A stretch of 64,000 nt of DNA from Arthrobacter sp. UNC362MFTsu5.1 (GCF_000685965.1 NZ_JMLE01000018.1:31515-95514), one strand, 5' to 3'; counted from the stretch's first letter, positions 8,914 to 17,967 are shown. Numbers and translations are program-made. The notes: generated by a model from the sequence alone, not told the origin.

Positions 8914-10266
8914 CTAGTGGATAAGTTCCTTTTTTGCAGTGTCTTTGTTGACAAGCAGGACCAGGAGAACGACTGCCATGATGCCTCCCCAAAAGAGGGC
9001 GACGGCGTGGAAGGACCCGGTCTGGATGACCAGCGTTTGGGCTATGAGCGGTGAAAGTCCAACGCCGAGAGCCGAAGCGCCTTGAAAGGCCAGGGATGCG
9101 CCGGTGAAGCGGACCGCGGTGGGGAAAAGCTCGGCGATGTAGGCGCCCACGGGCCCGAAGAGCAGTCCCTGGACTATTCCGTTGCCCAGCACGACGGCGA
9201 TCCCGAAACCGGTGAGGGTTCCGCTTTCGAACCAGGAGATGATGGGCAGTGCCAGGACGAGCCCAAGGATGGCTCCAGTTGCGATCACGTTCCTCCGGCC
9301 ATATCGGTCGCTGAGGCGTGCAGCGGCAAAGGTCATGACCAAGGTCACGAGGGCGCCTGCGGCTTTCCAGTTCAGGACACCGGTGTTGGGTGCGCCCGCC
9401 TCGGTCGCTACGGAGACGCCCCAGACCGTGGTCAGGCCCTGGGTGACTGCGAAGCCCAATGCGACCAGGAGGGCAACGGCTACGGCCTTGGGGTGCCGGG
9501 TGAAGACCTCCATTAGGGGGAGCCGGCGTTTGGCGCTTGCTTCCTCAAGCTTCACGAAGAGGGGGGATTCGGAAACTTTGACCCGGATGACCAGGCCCAC
9601 GACAACCAGGACCGCGCTGAGCAGGAATGGGATGCGCCAACCCCAGACGAGGAAGTTTGGACCGGTGAGGGCCGCGGCGCCCGATAGGGCAAGTGTGGCA
9701 AGTATTGATCCGGCGGGTCCGCCTGCGGTGGCAAAAGAGGTAGCGAAACCGCGCTTGTTCTTTGGTGCGTGTTCCAGGGCCATCAGTGCGGCCCCGCCCC
9801 ATTCGCCGCCTACGGCAATGCCTTGGACGAGCCGTATGACGGTCAGGATGATGGGCGCCGCGATACCGATTGTCGCTGCTGTCGGCAGGAAGCCGATGGC
9901 GAGGGTGGCGAATCCCACCATCATCATAGAGAGGACCAGCATTTTCTTCCGTCCGATGCGGTCCCCGAAGTGCCCGAAGAGTGCCCCGCCGAGGGGGCGT
10001 GCAAGGTAGCCGACTGCGAAAGTGGCGAAGGATGCGAAGGTCGCCAGGGCCGGGGGCATGTTGACGAAGAAGACCTTGTTGAACACTATTGCCGATGCCG
10101 TGGCGTAGAGCAGGAAGTCGTAGTACTCCACAGCGCTGCCGATGAAGCTGGATGCAAGAATCCGCTTCATCTCCGGCGTCGTCAATGACGCCTGCAGCTG
10201 TGGTTCGTTCAGATCACGGGGGGAACTCGATTGCACGGTGGCTCCGGAGGTATCGGGCTTGAGCAT
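8914..10266 (-). CDS. MHS-family MFS transporter
   Basis: A 450-residue MHS-branch MFS transporter in the inner membrane. Diagnostic segments are GSAVEYYDFLLYATASAIVFNK at helix 1, ARPLGGALFGHFGDRIGRKKM in loop 2-3, and RLVQGIAVGGEWGGAALMALEH in helices 4-5. The N-terminal 35 residues are polar and cytoplasmic. It follows the MBL-fold hydrolase gene by 15 bases, so the two are co-transcribed; the divergent LysR regulator probably controls both. The solute is unknown; pairing with an MBL hydrolase suggests a lactone, ester or similar compound (inference). Confidence 0.87.
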   Translation of the reverse strand: MLKPDTSGATVQSSSPRDLNEPQLQASLTTPEMKRILASSFIGSAVEYYDFLLYATASAIVFNKVFFVNMPPALATFASFATFAVGYLARPLGGALFGHFGDRIGRKKMLVLSMMMVGFATLAIGFLPTAATIGIAAPIILTVIRLVQGIAVGGEWGGAALMALEHAPKNKRGFATSFATAGGPAGSILATLALSGAAALTGPNFLVWGWRIPFLLSAVLVVVGLVIRVKVSESPLFVKLEEASAKRRLPLMEVFTRHPKAVAVALLVALGFAVTQGLTTVWGVSVATEAGAPNTGVLNWKAAGALVTLVMTFAAARLSDRYGRRNVIATGAILGLVLALPIISWFESGTLTGFGIAVVLGNGIVQGLLFGPVGAYIAELFPTAVRFTGASLAFQGASALGVGLSPLIAQTLVIQTGSFHAVALFWGGIMAVVLLVLLVNKDTAKKELIH

Positions 10267-10281
10267 TGTGTCTCCTGGGTA

Positions 10282-11322
10282 TTAAAGGTCAAAGGGGATG
10301 ACGTCGAGGTCATTGGGGAGGAAGAATTCGCCGTCGAAGTTCTCCTGGGCGTCTTTCCAGACGAGGGGATCAGCCGTTCCGGGCACCAGGTGATGCAGGG
10401 CCAGGCGCCGTGCGCCTGCCTTGTTTGCTATGCGTGCAGCGTCCGCTGCGCTGGTGTGGCTCTTGTAGTGGTGGTCCCTTGCGGCAATGGACGTAGGGTC
10501 CTTTTTGCCTGCATAGAGCCCGTCAATGTAGTCGAAGTCGATGGCTTCGTGCAGCAGAAGTCCGGTTCCTTCTGCGAGGGTGGACATGTTGGCGGTCGCC
10601 GCTGTGTCCCCCGAGATTGTCACGGATCCATTGGCTGTCTGGAACCGGAACGCGAAGGCAGGTGCAATGGGAGGGTGTTCGACAAGAATGGCGGACACCG
10701 TCACCCATTGATCGCGGAAGATGACAAACGGGTCCATGTCCGGAGTGGGGTTCTCGTTGGGGTGGTACCCGATGCCTTCAGGGATCGTGATGTCGGTGGC
10801 CGTGAAGAGCTGGTGTGGTGAAGGGCGCAGTGAATCGATGATCCGGTCGTTGAGATCTGTCGCGTGGGCCTTCATGAGGGTGGCGAAGGTCTCCCGCGTC
10901 CCGGGGGTGGGTGATTCCGGGGCAATATAGGCAGGCATCTTTGATGCACGCGGGGAAAGGGGCGGCAGCATGCCCCGGTCCCCCGGGCCGAGAATCTGGA
11001 CCGGGTTCCCCATGCGGGAGCCGAGCTCGTAGAGGCCGAACAGTGCCAGGCTTCCGAGGTCGATGGTGTGGTCCGAGTGGAGGTGCGTGATGAAAATTCC
11101 GCGCAGGTCCTTGAAATCGAGCCCGGCCTCGTGGATACGACGGCCGACGCCGTGTCCACAGTCGACCAGGTAGAACCCGCCGTCGACGACGACTGCTGTT
11201 GATATTCCGCAGCGGTCAGAGAGGCGTCCGCGTTCCCACCATCGAGGGCCCCCTGCGGTGCCCAGGGTGATCACGTGGTCCCGCTGGGTCCGGCCGTTGT
11301 CTGTGGTGGCATCGTTTGTCAT
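10282..11322 (-). CDS. MBL-fold metallo-hydrolase (RNase Z/arylsulfatase-like)
   Basis: A 346-residue metallo-beta-lactamase-fold hydrolase. The zinc-binding motif HLHSDHTID is present, preceded by FYLVDCGHGVGRRI, with later zinc ligands in VTISGDTA and HHLVPG. Family members closest in layout hydrolyse sulfate, phosphate or lactone bonds; RNase Z is a structural relative but unlikely here given the catabolic context. The start is placed at the ATG at 11322, which has AAGGAAGAG about 7 bases upstream; the longer open frame beyond it lacks such a site and runs through the divergent promoter region. It is followed after 15 bases by an MHS transporter gene. Confidence 0.82.
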   Translation of the reverse strand: MTNDATTDNGRTQRDHVITLGTAGGPRWWERGRLSDRCGISTAVVVDGGFYLVDCGHGVGRRIHEAGLDFKDLRGIFITHLHSDHTIDLGSLALFGLYELGSRMGNPVQILGPGDRGMLPPLSPRASKMPAYIAPESPTPGTRETFATLMKAHATDLNDRIIDSLRPSPHQLFTATDITIPEGIGYHPNENPTPDMDPFVIFRDQWVTVSAILVEHPPIAPAFAFRFQTANGSVTISGDTAATANMSTLAEGTGLLLHEAIDFDYIDGLYAGKKDPTSIAARDHHYKSHTSAADAARIANKAGARRLALHHLVPGTADPLVWKDAQENFDGEFFLPNDLDVIPFDL

Positions 11323-11425
11323 CGTCACTCTTCCTTGAATGTCGTACAGGGGTCTGTATCCATGGTGAGCTGAGTCATAACATCTGCATAGTCGAATAAT
11401 ATGAAGTACGGCATAAGGAGAACCG

Positions 11426-12340
11426 ATGGCAGAACCGACGATCCGGCAGTTGCAGTACTTCCTGGCCGTCCTGGACCATGGGTCAGTGACGGCCGCGGCC
11501 AAGGAATCGCACGTGTCGCAATCGGCATTATCGATGGCTTTGTCCCAGCTGGAGGCAGCGTTCGCGGAGCCGCTTTTTACACGCAGCAAGGCTCAAAAGG
11601 TCGTACCCACCCCTGCGGCTCTGCGGTTGGCACCGCATGCGAGAAGTGTCATTGAGACGATTGAGCAGGCTCATGCTGCGGTAAGTGAGGAGAAGTACGT
11701 GCTACGCGGCCTGCTGCGCGTGGGGTGCCTTACGACGCTTTCCCCGAACCTGATGCCCGCACTGGCACAAGCATTTGCCGACAGATACCCGGGTATCGCT
11801 CTGCGTATATTTGAAGGGGGTGCCGTAGAGCTTCAGGACATGGTCCGGCGGGGCCAGCTGGATGTGGCTTTCCTTTACCGGCGGTTGTTGGAACACGACC
11901 TGGCACGCCAGGACCTGGCCAGGGCAACCCTGCACGTCATGTTGCCTGGTAATCATGTCCATGCGCAGGCAGCTTCGGTCTCTGTCCGCGACATCCTTGA
12001 CCTCCCGCTGATTTTGCTTGATATTCCACCGACCGCGGACGCGATCCTCGGAATTCTCATGGGACTGGGCGTGGATTCGCCGCCGCGGTTAAGGTCTTCA
12101 AACATCGAAACGATCAGGGGATATGTGGCGCTTGGTCTGGGCTTTTGCCTCACAAACACTGTTCCCAGTCACCGGATAGGGTTCGGGGACCGTACCGTCG
12201 CGTATGTCCCACTTGCCGATCCTGTGCCGCAGAATGCCATTACCGCCGTTACTTCGGCAGGGCATGCGCCTTCGGCCAGGACCCAGATAGCTATCGACCT
12301 CGTACGGGACTATCTCCAAGTCCGCTTCACTAGAGAATAG
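11426..12340 (+). CDS. LysR-family transcriptional regulator
   Basis: A 304-residue LysR-type regulator with the HTH at residues 5-65 (IRQLQYFLAVLDHGSVTAAAKESHVSQ region) and a LysR substrate-binding domain from about residue 92. The ATG has AAGGAG 6-8 bases upstream. The gene is divergent from the MBL hydrolase/MHS transporter pair across about 100 bases, the classic arrangement in which the regulator controls the neighbouring operon and itself. The effector is not identifiable. Confidence 0.86.
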   Translation: MAEPTIRQLQYFLAVLDHGSVTAAAKESHVSQSALSMALSQLEAAFAEPLFTRSKAQKVVPTPAALRLAPHARSVIETIEQAHAAVSEEKYVLRGLLRVGCLTTLSPNLMPALAQAFADRYPGIALRIFEGGAVELQDMVRRGQLDVAFLYRRLLEHDLARQDLARATLHVMLPGNHVHAQAASVSVRDILDLPLILLDIPPTADAILGILMGLGVDSPPRLRSSNIETIRGYVALGLGFCLTNTVPSHRIGFGDRTVAYVPLADPVPQNAITAVTSAGHAPSARTQIAIDLVRDYLQVRFTRE

Positions 12341-12727
12341 GCTCAGCAGCCGATCCGAGGTTTGGGAGATAATCTTTTCTGGTCGGGCCCTGTCCACTCG
12401 GGAACCTGGCCGCCCTCAGCCAGGATGGCAGGAGCGGATTTGCGGCAGACCTGGGATTACCGCGAAGCTTGGGTTGCTGCCCCTTGTCAAACGATGTCAG
12501 GGTTGACCATCGTGGCGGCGCCGACGAGTCTGGGGCCAATACAGAGAATGAAGCTGCTGAGGGCGCCATCCCAGTTTGCTGCTTAGCTCGACGCAGACAC
12601 CTCGTAGTACGCCCTGAATGCCGCGTTCAGCGCAGAAGGCCCCAACGATCAGGTCTAAGCGCTGCGTGAAGAACAGGGATCGTGCGTTACAAACCCGGAT
12701 AATTTCAAGCCCGTGAAGGGAAACACC
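12341..12727. other. Gene-free stretch
   Basis: About 390 bases between the LysR gene and the DUF202 pair. No open frame with a credible start, no clear hairpin with a T-run and no repeat shared with other parts of the window was seen. The promoter for the DUF202 genes must lie here but could not be pinned down. Confidence 0.4.
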
Positions 12728-13099
12728 GTGAAGAAGGCTCTTGCCCGCGAACCGCGCTGGCGACGAGAAGGCCAGATGCCGGACTACCGATTCTCTCTTG
12801 CCAATGAGCGAACGTTCCTGGCCTGGATTCGGACTGCGATGGCTATTCTGGCGGGGGCAATTGCCATCGACCAGCTCACCCCGCAAATCGCGCCCTCTCC
12901 AGTACGGGTCGTACTGTGCCTTGCGCTGGCGGGTATCGGGGCCCTCCTGGCGGTGGAGGCTTACCGGCGATGGTCGCTGCAGGAGCAGGCAATGCGCCAT
13001 AACCAAGAACTGCCACATGCATGGCTGCTGGTGGCCATGACAGCGGTCGTTGCAGCTGCAGCCGTGGTATTCGCAGTCCTCATCCTCTTGGCACGATGA
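12728..13099 (+). CDS. DUF202/YidH-family membrane protein
   Basis: A 123-residue membrane protein of the DUF202 (YidH-like) family; function unknown. The conserved N-terminal motif FSLANERTFLAWIRTAMAIL precedes helix 1, and two further hydrophobic segments follow at about 55-75 and 95-120. The GTG at 12728 is chosen because AAGGGA lies about 6 bases upstream; an in-frame GTG at 12713 overlaps that site. The stop overlaps the next DUF202 gene by 4 bases, so the two are translationally coupled, as in the yidH-yidG pair of enterobacteria. Confidence 0.8.
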   Translation: MKKALAREPRWRREGQMPDYRFSLANERTFLAWIRTAMAILAGAIAIDQLTPQIAPSPVRVVLCLALAGIGALLAVEAYRRWSLQEQAMRHNQELPHAWLLVAMTAVVAAAAVVFAVLILLAR

Positions 13100-13458
13100 A
13101 CGCGCACAGCGGCCAAAGGCTGCAGCCCCCGGACCCGGGGCTGCAGCCCGAGCGGACGTCTCTGGCGTGGCGTCGCACCTTCCTGGCCCTGCTGGTGGCG
13201 GACTTCTTTATCTGGCGCGCGTGGCTGTCTACCTTGTCACGTCAGCCAGCAATTCACCCACCGAGTTCCTTGGGGTTAGGGTTGGCATCCGCTGCGGCGG
13301 CGGCGGCGACAATAGTCTTCGCCGTTTGCGTGCTGGTCAGAACCGGCAGCCTGCGCCGGGCCAATGCTGCGCCGCCGGCCCTGCTTTTGCGCGCTGCTGC
13401 GGCAGCCGTCCTCGTCCTGGCCGCCTCGGTCGCAGTTTCCGTCGCCCTCTCAGCCTGA
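13096..13458 (+). CDS. DUF202-family membrane protein (YidG-like partner)
   Basis: A 120-residue membrane protein with the DUF202 motif LQPERTSLAWRRTFLALLVADFF and three hydrophobic segments (about 35-50, 65-90 and 95-118). The ATG overlaps the preceding stop (ATGA). The family has no established biochemical role; tandem DUF202 genes presumably form one membrane complex (inference). The C-terminal third is very rich in alanine and valine. Confidence 0.76.
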   Translation: MNAHSGQRLQPPDPGLQPERTSLAWRRTFLALLVADFFIWRAWLSTLSRQPAIHPPSSLGLGLASAAAAAATIVFAVCVLVRTGSLRRANAAPPALLLRAAAAAVLVLAASVAVSVALSA

Positions 13459-13539
13459 CCCTGTCACATCGCGGACGAGTACCCTGAAGGCCCACGGCAG
13501 CTGGCGTCAACGTTGCAGCCAAAGTGGAAGGTCCCGAAG

Positions 13540-14079
13540 TCAGTGCCGCGCCCGGCCGCCGAAACTCGTTCGGTGCTGCATCAACTTCTCAAGGAGCCGG
13601 GCCAGCACTGCAACCTCGCTCGGCTCCAGCGCTTGGGCCCACTCACTCTCCCGCTCGTTCTGGGCCTGGAAATCCCTCCTGACCACTTGAACACCCTCCT
13701 CAGTCAGTGCAAGGCTCACCTGGCGGCGGTCGCTCCGGGACGGCGTCCGAACAACCAGCCCGCGTCCCTCCAAGGTGTTAACCAGGCTGGAGACTGCAGC
13801 ACGGCTCATCCCGGTCTTTACCGCCACCTCACGGGGATTAAGCGGACCGCAAACCCACAGCGCCAACAGCAGCCGGAAACCGGACCAAGTGCTCCCGGCC
13901 GGCCGGTGGATACTGGCTTCAAAGTCGTACGTCACCGTGCTCGAAGCACGGTTCAGCGACATCATCAGCCTGTTCGCCTCCAGATCCGCCTCGGGGAACT
14001 CCTGTTGCATCCGCTCCTGCGCGGCCTCAACAAACGTCCAGTACTCCGGCAGCCACGCCGTCTCATCGCCCGTTTTCAT
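13540..14079 (-). CDS. MarR-family transcriptional regulator
   Basis: A 179-residue MarR-type regulator. The winged HTH is visible as LNPREVAVKTGMSRAAVSSLVNTLEGRGLVVRTPSRSDRRQVSLALTEEG, containing the typical DRR wing. It is divergent from the homogentisate operon, and the intergenic region carries an 11-bp inverted repeat (14101-14126) overlapping a plausible -35 box. It is therefore the likely repressor of homogentisate catabolism, relieved by a pathway intermediate (inference from position and known HmgR-like regulators). Confidence 0.84.
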   Translation of the reverse strand: MKTGDETAWLPEYWTFVEAAQERMQQEFPEADLEANRLMMSLNRASSTVTYDFEASIHRPAGSTWSGFRLLLALWVCGPLNPREVAVKTGMSRAAVSSLVNTLEGRGLVVRTPSRSDRRQVSLALTEEGVQVVRRDFQAQNERESEWAQALEPSEVAVLARLLEKLMQHRTSFGGRARH

Positions 14080-14100
14080 GGACCGGACTCTACCCGACTG

Positions 14101-14126
14101 TAGATAATCAAACTATTGACTATCTA
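14101..14126 (+). promoter_or_regulatory. MarR operator and promoter of the homogentisate operon
   Basis: Inverted repeat TAGATAATCAA-ACTA-TTGACTATCTA (10 of 11 positions symmetric) between the MarR gene and the homogentisate operon. Its right arm contains TTGACT (14116-14121), which with TAATGT at 14140-14145 (18-base spacing) makes a credible sigma-70 promoter. A repressor bound here would block the -35 box. Binding by the adjacent MarR protein is inference. Confidence 0.65.
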
Positions 14127-14188
14127 AAGTTGAATCACCTAATGTGGGTGTCATGCCGCTCATCCCACCCAGGCACAAAGGAGTGACC

Positions 14189-14338
14189 ATGGACCATCCA
14201 GGAGTCCTCAGACTCACCAGCGCCGGCACGAACTGCCAGGGCTGCCTTCCCGAGACCGGGCCGTCGTCGTCCGCCTGCCCCCTGCCCTCTCCACAAACCC
14301 CCCTCACCCGACCATCGGCCACCGAAGGAAGGAACTAG
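14189..14338 (+). CDS. Possible 49-residue leader ORF of the homogentisate operon
   Basis: A short frame with a strong AAAGGAG ribosome-binding site 6 bases before its ATG and a TAG two bases before the homogentisate dioxygenase ATG. The peptide is proline-, serine- and threonine-rich with two cysteine residues close together (NCQGC) and resembles nothing recognised. It could be translated to couple ribosomes into the dioxygenase gene, which has its own GAAGGA site inside this frame. It may equally be chance: codon use looks less regular than in neighbours. Confidence 0.35.
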   Translation: MDHPGVLRLTSAGTNCQGCLPETGPSSSACPLPSPQTPLTRPSATEGRN

Positions 14339-14340
14339 CG

Positions 14341-15567
14341 ATGCCCTATTACCAGCAGCTCGGCTCTGTGCCGAAGCACCGCCACACGCTCTTCAAAGAC
14401 GAGTCAGGCGCCATCCTGTATGAGGAGCTGATGGGTGAAGAAGGTTTTTCTTCCGATTCCTCGCTGCTCTACCACCGGCACATCCCCTCCGGTGTCATCG
14501 GCAGCCGCGTGTGGGAACTCCCGGACCAGACCCTCACCCCCAACCACCCCCTGCTCCCCCGGCACCTGCGGCTCCATGACCTTGGCAGCGCCAGTGATCC
14601 TGCGACAGTTGACGCGGTCACCGGGCGCCGCCTCGTCATGGGCAACGGCGACGTCCGTCTCTCCTACGCGTGGGTCGGAAAGACTTCACCGCTGTACAAA
14701 AACGGGCTCGGGGATGAATGCGTATACGTCGAAAAGGGCAACGCTGTCGTTGAAACCCAATTCGGTGCCCTCCCGGTGGAAGAAGGCGACTACATCATCA
14801 TCCCCCGTGCCACCATCCACCGCTGGGTGATCGCCGGCGGCGATGTCGTCCAGCTCTACTTCATGGAGGCCAACAGCCACATCGGCCCACCCAAACGATA
14901 CCTGTCCAAGTACGGCCAGTTCCTTGAACATTCCCCGTACTGCGAACGCGACCTCCACGGACCAAGTTCGCCGCTCCTTGCCGAGGGCACCAATGTTGAG
15001 GTCTACATCAAACACCGCGGCGCCGGACCTACCGGAGTAATCGGCAGTATCCATATCCTGCCGACCCACCCCTTCGACGTCGTGGGCTGGGACGGATGCC
15101 TGTACCCCTTTACGTTCAACATCAGGGACTACATGCCCATCACGGGGAAGATCCACCAGCCCCCACCCGTGCACCAGGTGTTCGAAGGCCATAACTTCGT
15201 CATCTGCAATTTCCTGCCGCGCAAGGTCGATTATCACGAACTTGCCGTCCCGGTCCCGTACTACCACTCAAACGTCGACTCGGATGAAGTGATGTTCTAC
15301 GTTGCAGGCGACTACGAAGCACGCAAGGGTTCCGGCATCAACAAAGGGTCGATCTCACTGCACCCCGGCGGCCACCCGCACGGTCCCCAGCCCGGTGCGA
15401 TCGAAGCCTCGGTGGGTGTCGAGCGCTTTGATGAGACCGCGGTCATGGTGGACACATTCCTCCCACTGCACCTCGGCGAGGCAGGCATGGCAACCGATGA
15501 CGGAAAATACGCCGAATCCTGGACTCCGGGCCACGAGTGGACCGGCGGCAAATGGAGTAACTCGTGA
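14341..15567 (+). CDS. hmgA: Homogentisate 1,2-dioxygenase
   Basis: A 408-residue iron-dependent ring-cleavage dioxygenase, in the actinobacterial size range, opening homogentisate to maleylacetoacetate in tyrosine/phenylalanine breakdown. Recognisable segments are YHRHIPSGVIGSRVWELPDQTL near the N-terminus and ECVYVEKGNAVVETQFG (cupin). The C-terminal block DEVMFYVAGDYEARKGSG then SLHPGGHPHGPQPGAIE carries the His and Glu iron ligands. A GGAAGGA precedes the ATG. Its stop overlaps the next gene by 4 bases. Transcription is probably repressed by the divergent MarR protein. Confidence 0.9.
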   Translation: MPYYQQLGSVPKHRHTLFKDESGAILYEELMGEEGFSSDSSLLYHRHIPSGVIGSRVWELPDQTLTPNHPLLPRHLRLHDLGSASDPATVDAVTGRRLVMGNGDVRLSYAWVGKTSPLYKNGLGDECVYVEKGNAVVETQFGALPVEEGDYIIIPRATIHRWVIAGGDVVQLYFMEANSHIGPPKRYLSKYGQFLEHSPYCERDLHGPSSPLLAEGTNVEVYIKHRGAGPTGVIGSIHILPTHPFDVVGWDGCLYPFTFNIRDYMPITGKIHQPPPVHQVFEGHNFVICNFLPRKVDYHELAVPVPYYHSNVDSDEVMFYVAGDYEARKGSGINKGSISLHPGGHPHGPQPGAIEASVGVERFDETAVMVDTFLPLHLGEAGMATDDGKYAESWTPGHEWTGGKWSNS

Positions 15568-16448
15568 CCGCCACCGAATCACTGTTCCGCCACTTCTTCG
15601 ACGACGCCGCCACCTTTCCCCCCGGCCTGGCACCCCTGCGGCAAGCAATCGCCGACGCCGCCGGCCGACGCGGCACGGTCACAGCCGGCACCGTCGGCCC
15701 CTCCGTCATCAAACTGGAGGACGTTACTGAGGCGCACCGTCTCGCTCAAGGCCAAGGGATCACCACTGCCAATCCCCTGCCCCTGGCGATTGTGGTACCG
15801 GCCGGCGCCTTGGACGCCGCCCTCACCGCCGCCTCAGCCGCCGCACCCATCCTGCGGCTCGAAGCCCTGGAGCTGAAAGTCTCGGAGCCCCACTCCGGAA
15901 CCTGGCGCGACGAGATCCACCGTGCGGCAGCGCAGGCAAACGTACCCGTCTATATCGAGCTGAGCCCGGCCCACCTTGGCCAGGGCGGAATCGAAATTCT
16001 GGCCGAAACCGGGCTCCGCCTGAAATACCGCACCGGCGGCCTCGTCCCCGACGCGTTTCCCACTCCCGAACAACTCGCCCGGGTGCTCGCCGCGACCGTA
16101 CACAGCCGGGTACCGTTCAAGCTGACAGCCGGGCTCCACCGGGCAGCCAGATATACAGACGCGGCGACCGGATTCACCCACCATGGCTTCCTCAACATCG
16201 CCCAGGCCGTCGACGCGGCAATGGTCGGGGCCAACGAGACTACGCTTGCCGCCATTCTCAGATCCACTGACGAACAGGCGATCGCTGCATGGGGTCGGCA
16301 CTCCAACGGCGCATGGCGCACGCTCTTCGGATCCTTTGGAACGTGCAGCGTGTCTGAACCGCTCGAATCCCTCGCTGAGCTTGGCCTTGTCCCCTCTGAC
16401 TGGGCACCGGCCCGTCAACCCCAGACCATCCAGGAAGTCCACCCATGA
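15564..16448 (+). CDS. Conserved protein of unknown function inside the homogentisate operon
   Basis: A 294-residue soluble protein, not recognised as a named family. It has no signal peptide or membrane segment. Notable segments are LFRHFFDDAATFPPGLAPL at the N-terminus, IKLEDVTEAHRLA, YIELSP, LKYRTGGLVPDAFPTPEQL, and PFKLTAGLHRAARYTDAATGF followed by HHGFLNI. The regular alternation of short hydrophobic strands with helices suggests an alpha/beta barrel (inference). It overlaps the dioxygenase and fumarylacetoacetase genes by 4 bases on each side, so it is almost certainly made stoichiometrically with them. The operon has no maleylacetoacetate isomerase gene, so filling that step or a scaffold role are possibilities; neither is shown. 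Confidence 0.75.
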   Translation: MTATESLFRHFFDDAATFPPGLAPLRQAIADAAGRRGTVTAGTVGPSVIKLEDVTEAHRLAQGQGITTANPLPLAIVVPAGALDAALTAASAAAPILRLEALELKVSEPHSGTWRDEIHRAAAQANVPVYIELSPAHLGQGGIEILAETGLRLKYRTGGLVPDAFPTPEQLARVLAATVHSRVPFKLTAGLHRAARYTDAATGFTHHGFLNIAQAVDAAMVGANETTLAAILRSTDEQAIAAWGRHSNGAWRTLFGSFGTCSVSEPLESLAELGLVPSDWAPARQPQTIQEVHP

Positions 16449-17671
16449 CCACTGCCGCAGAAGCCTACGCAACCCCCGGGTTTGGGGTTGAGAACCTCCC
16501 GTACGGATCGTTCACCGCCCCTGATGGATCCGGGCCGGTCCTTGGCGTCCGCCTCGGCAACCTGGCCGTACCCCTCGAACGGCTCCTCGACGCACCCGGG
16601 ATCCCGGCGCCATCGGATGCCATCCGCAGAACCCTGGCCGCGCCGAACCTCGACCTGCTCCTGGCCGCAGGCCGCCAGTCGTGGACCGACGCCCGCGTCT
16701 GGATCACCGAGGCCCTCACGGCCGAGGGATCAGACTCGCCGGCCCGGGCCGCCTCACACCCCGTTGAAGCAGTCACACTGCACCTGCCGTTCACCGTCGC
16801 CGACTACGTTGACGGCTACGCCTCCGAACATCACGCATCCAACATCGGAAAAATGTTCAGGCCCGACCAACCACCACTGCTGCCGAACTGGAAGCATCTC
16901 CCCGTCGGATACCACGGCAGGGCCGGGACCATCGTGGTTTCAGGAACCCCCGTGCCCAGGCCCAAAGGCCTGCGGCCCGAACCTTCCGGGACCCCCAGCT
17001 TCGGCCCCTCACGACGCCTGGACATCGAAGCGGAGCTCGGATTCGTGCTCGGCGGCACAGCCCCAGCCGGAGAAGTGCCACTCACCCAAGCCGCAGACCA
17101 CCTCTTCGGAGTGGTCGTCTTCAACGACTGGTCCGCCCGGGATATCCAAGGCTACGAATACGTACCACTGGGCCCATATCTAGGGAAATCGTTCGCGAGC
17201 TCCGTCTCGCCCTGGGTCGTCACCACCGACGCCCTGACAGCAGCCCGCGTCGGGCCACCGCAACGGGACATGCCACTCGCGCCCTACCTGGACGACGACA
17301 GCCTCGAGAACTGGGGACTGGACATTACCCTCGAGGTCCTTGTCGACGGTCGCACAGTATCCCAACCACCAGCGAAAACTCTTTACTGGACAGCCCCGCA
17401 GATGATCGCACACATGACCGTTAACGGGGCCAGCCTGCGCCCGGGCGACTTCATCGGCTCCGGCACCATCTCCGGCCCGAACGTACACGAGCGAGGGTCC
17501 TTCATGGAACTCTCCTGGGGAGGCGCCGAACCATTCACGCTCGACAGCGGCCGGACCATGACCTTCCTTGAAGACGGCCAATCCATCACCATCAAAGCCA
17601 CGGCCCCAGGCCCCAACGGCACTGTCATCAACTTTGGCGAAGTCGAGGGACGCATCACACCAGCATCCTGA
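16445..17671 (+). CDS. fahA: Fumarylacetoacetase
   Basis: A 408-residue fumarylacetoacetate hydrolase, which splits fumarylacetoacetate into fumarate and acetoacetate, the last step of homogentisate catabolism. Motifs include the N-terminal FGVENLPYGSF, VADYVDGYASEHHASNIGKMF, YHGRAGTIVVSGTPV, LDIEAELGFVLG (metal-binding acidic residues), and NDWSARDIQGYEYVPLGPYLGKSF. Length and layout fit the full-length eukaryote-like FAH class. It is the last gene of the operon. Immediately downstream is a flavin-reductase relic. Confidence 0.9.
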   Translation: MTTAAEAYATPGFGVENLPYGSFTAPDGSGPVLGVRLGNLAVPLERLLDAPGIPAPSDAIRRTLAAPNLDLLLAAGRQSWTDARVWITEALTAEGSDSPARAASHPVEAVTLHLPFTVADYVDGYASEHHASNIGKMFRPDQPPLLPNWKHLPVGYHGRAGTIVVSGTPVPRPKGLRPEPSGTPSFGPSRRLDIEAELGFVLGGTAPAGEVPLTQAADHLFGVVVFNDWSARDIQGYEYVPLGPYLGKSFASSVSPWVVTTDALTAARVGPPQRDMPLAPYLDDDSLENWGLDITLEVLVDGRTVSQPPAKTLYWTAPQMIAHMTVNGASLRPGDFIGSGTISGPNVHERGSFMELSWGGAEPFTLDSGRTMTFLEDGQSITIKATAPGPNGTVINFGEVEGRITPAS

Positions 17672-17702
17672 AAACTATGCGCTTAGACGGCAGGGAAACT
17701 CC

Positions 17703-17873
17703 AACGTAGGCAACATCGACATCGTCTTCGCCCAAGTCGAGCGGATCCACATCGATGACCAGGTCCTCACCCTCGATGGCCGACTCGACATCCAGAAGAT
17801 CCGGCCGCCGGCAGGAATGAGCTACCACGATTACACCTCCATCACCGAGACCTTCGAGATAAAGATCCCTTAG
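17703..17873 (+). pseudogene. 3' relic of a flavin reductase-like gene
   Basis: About 55 codons resembling the end of flavin-reductase-like (FMN-binding split-barrel) proteins: IVFAQVERIHIDD, LDGRLDIQKIRPPAG and a terminal ETFEIKIP. No upstream domain is present; the frame merges backwards into the out-of-frame end of fahA. It is best explained as the remaining tail of a gene lost by deletion. A weak stem (TTAGGC/GCCTAG) follows the stop. Confidence 0.5.
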
Positions 17874-17967
17874 GCCTCCGACGACGAAGCCTAGGGCCTC
17901 AGTGGCCCAGCCCGCCTGACAGCCCACCCCCCAAATCCCCCGTGGTCCCTGCTCGCCCCCCGGGCAG

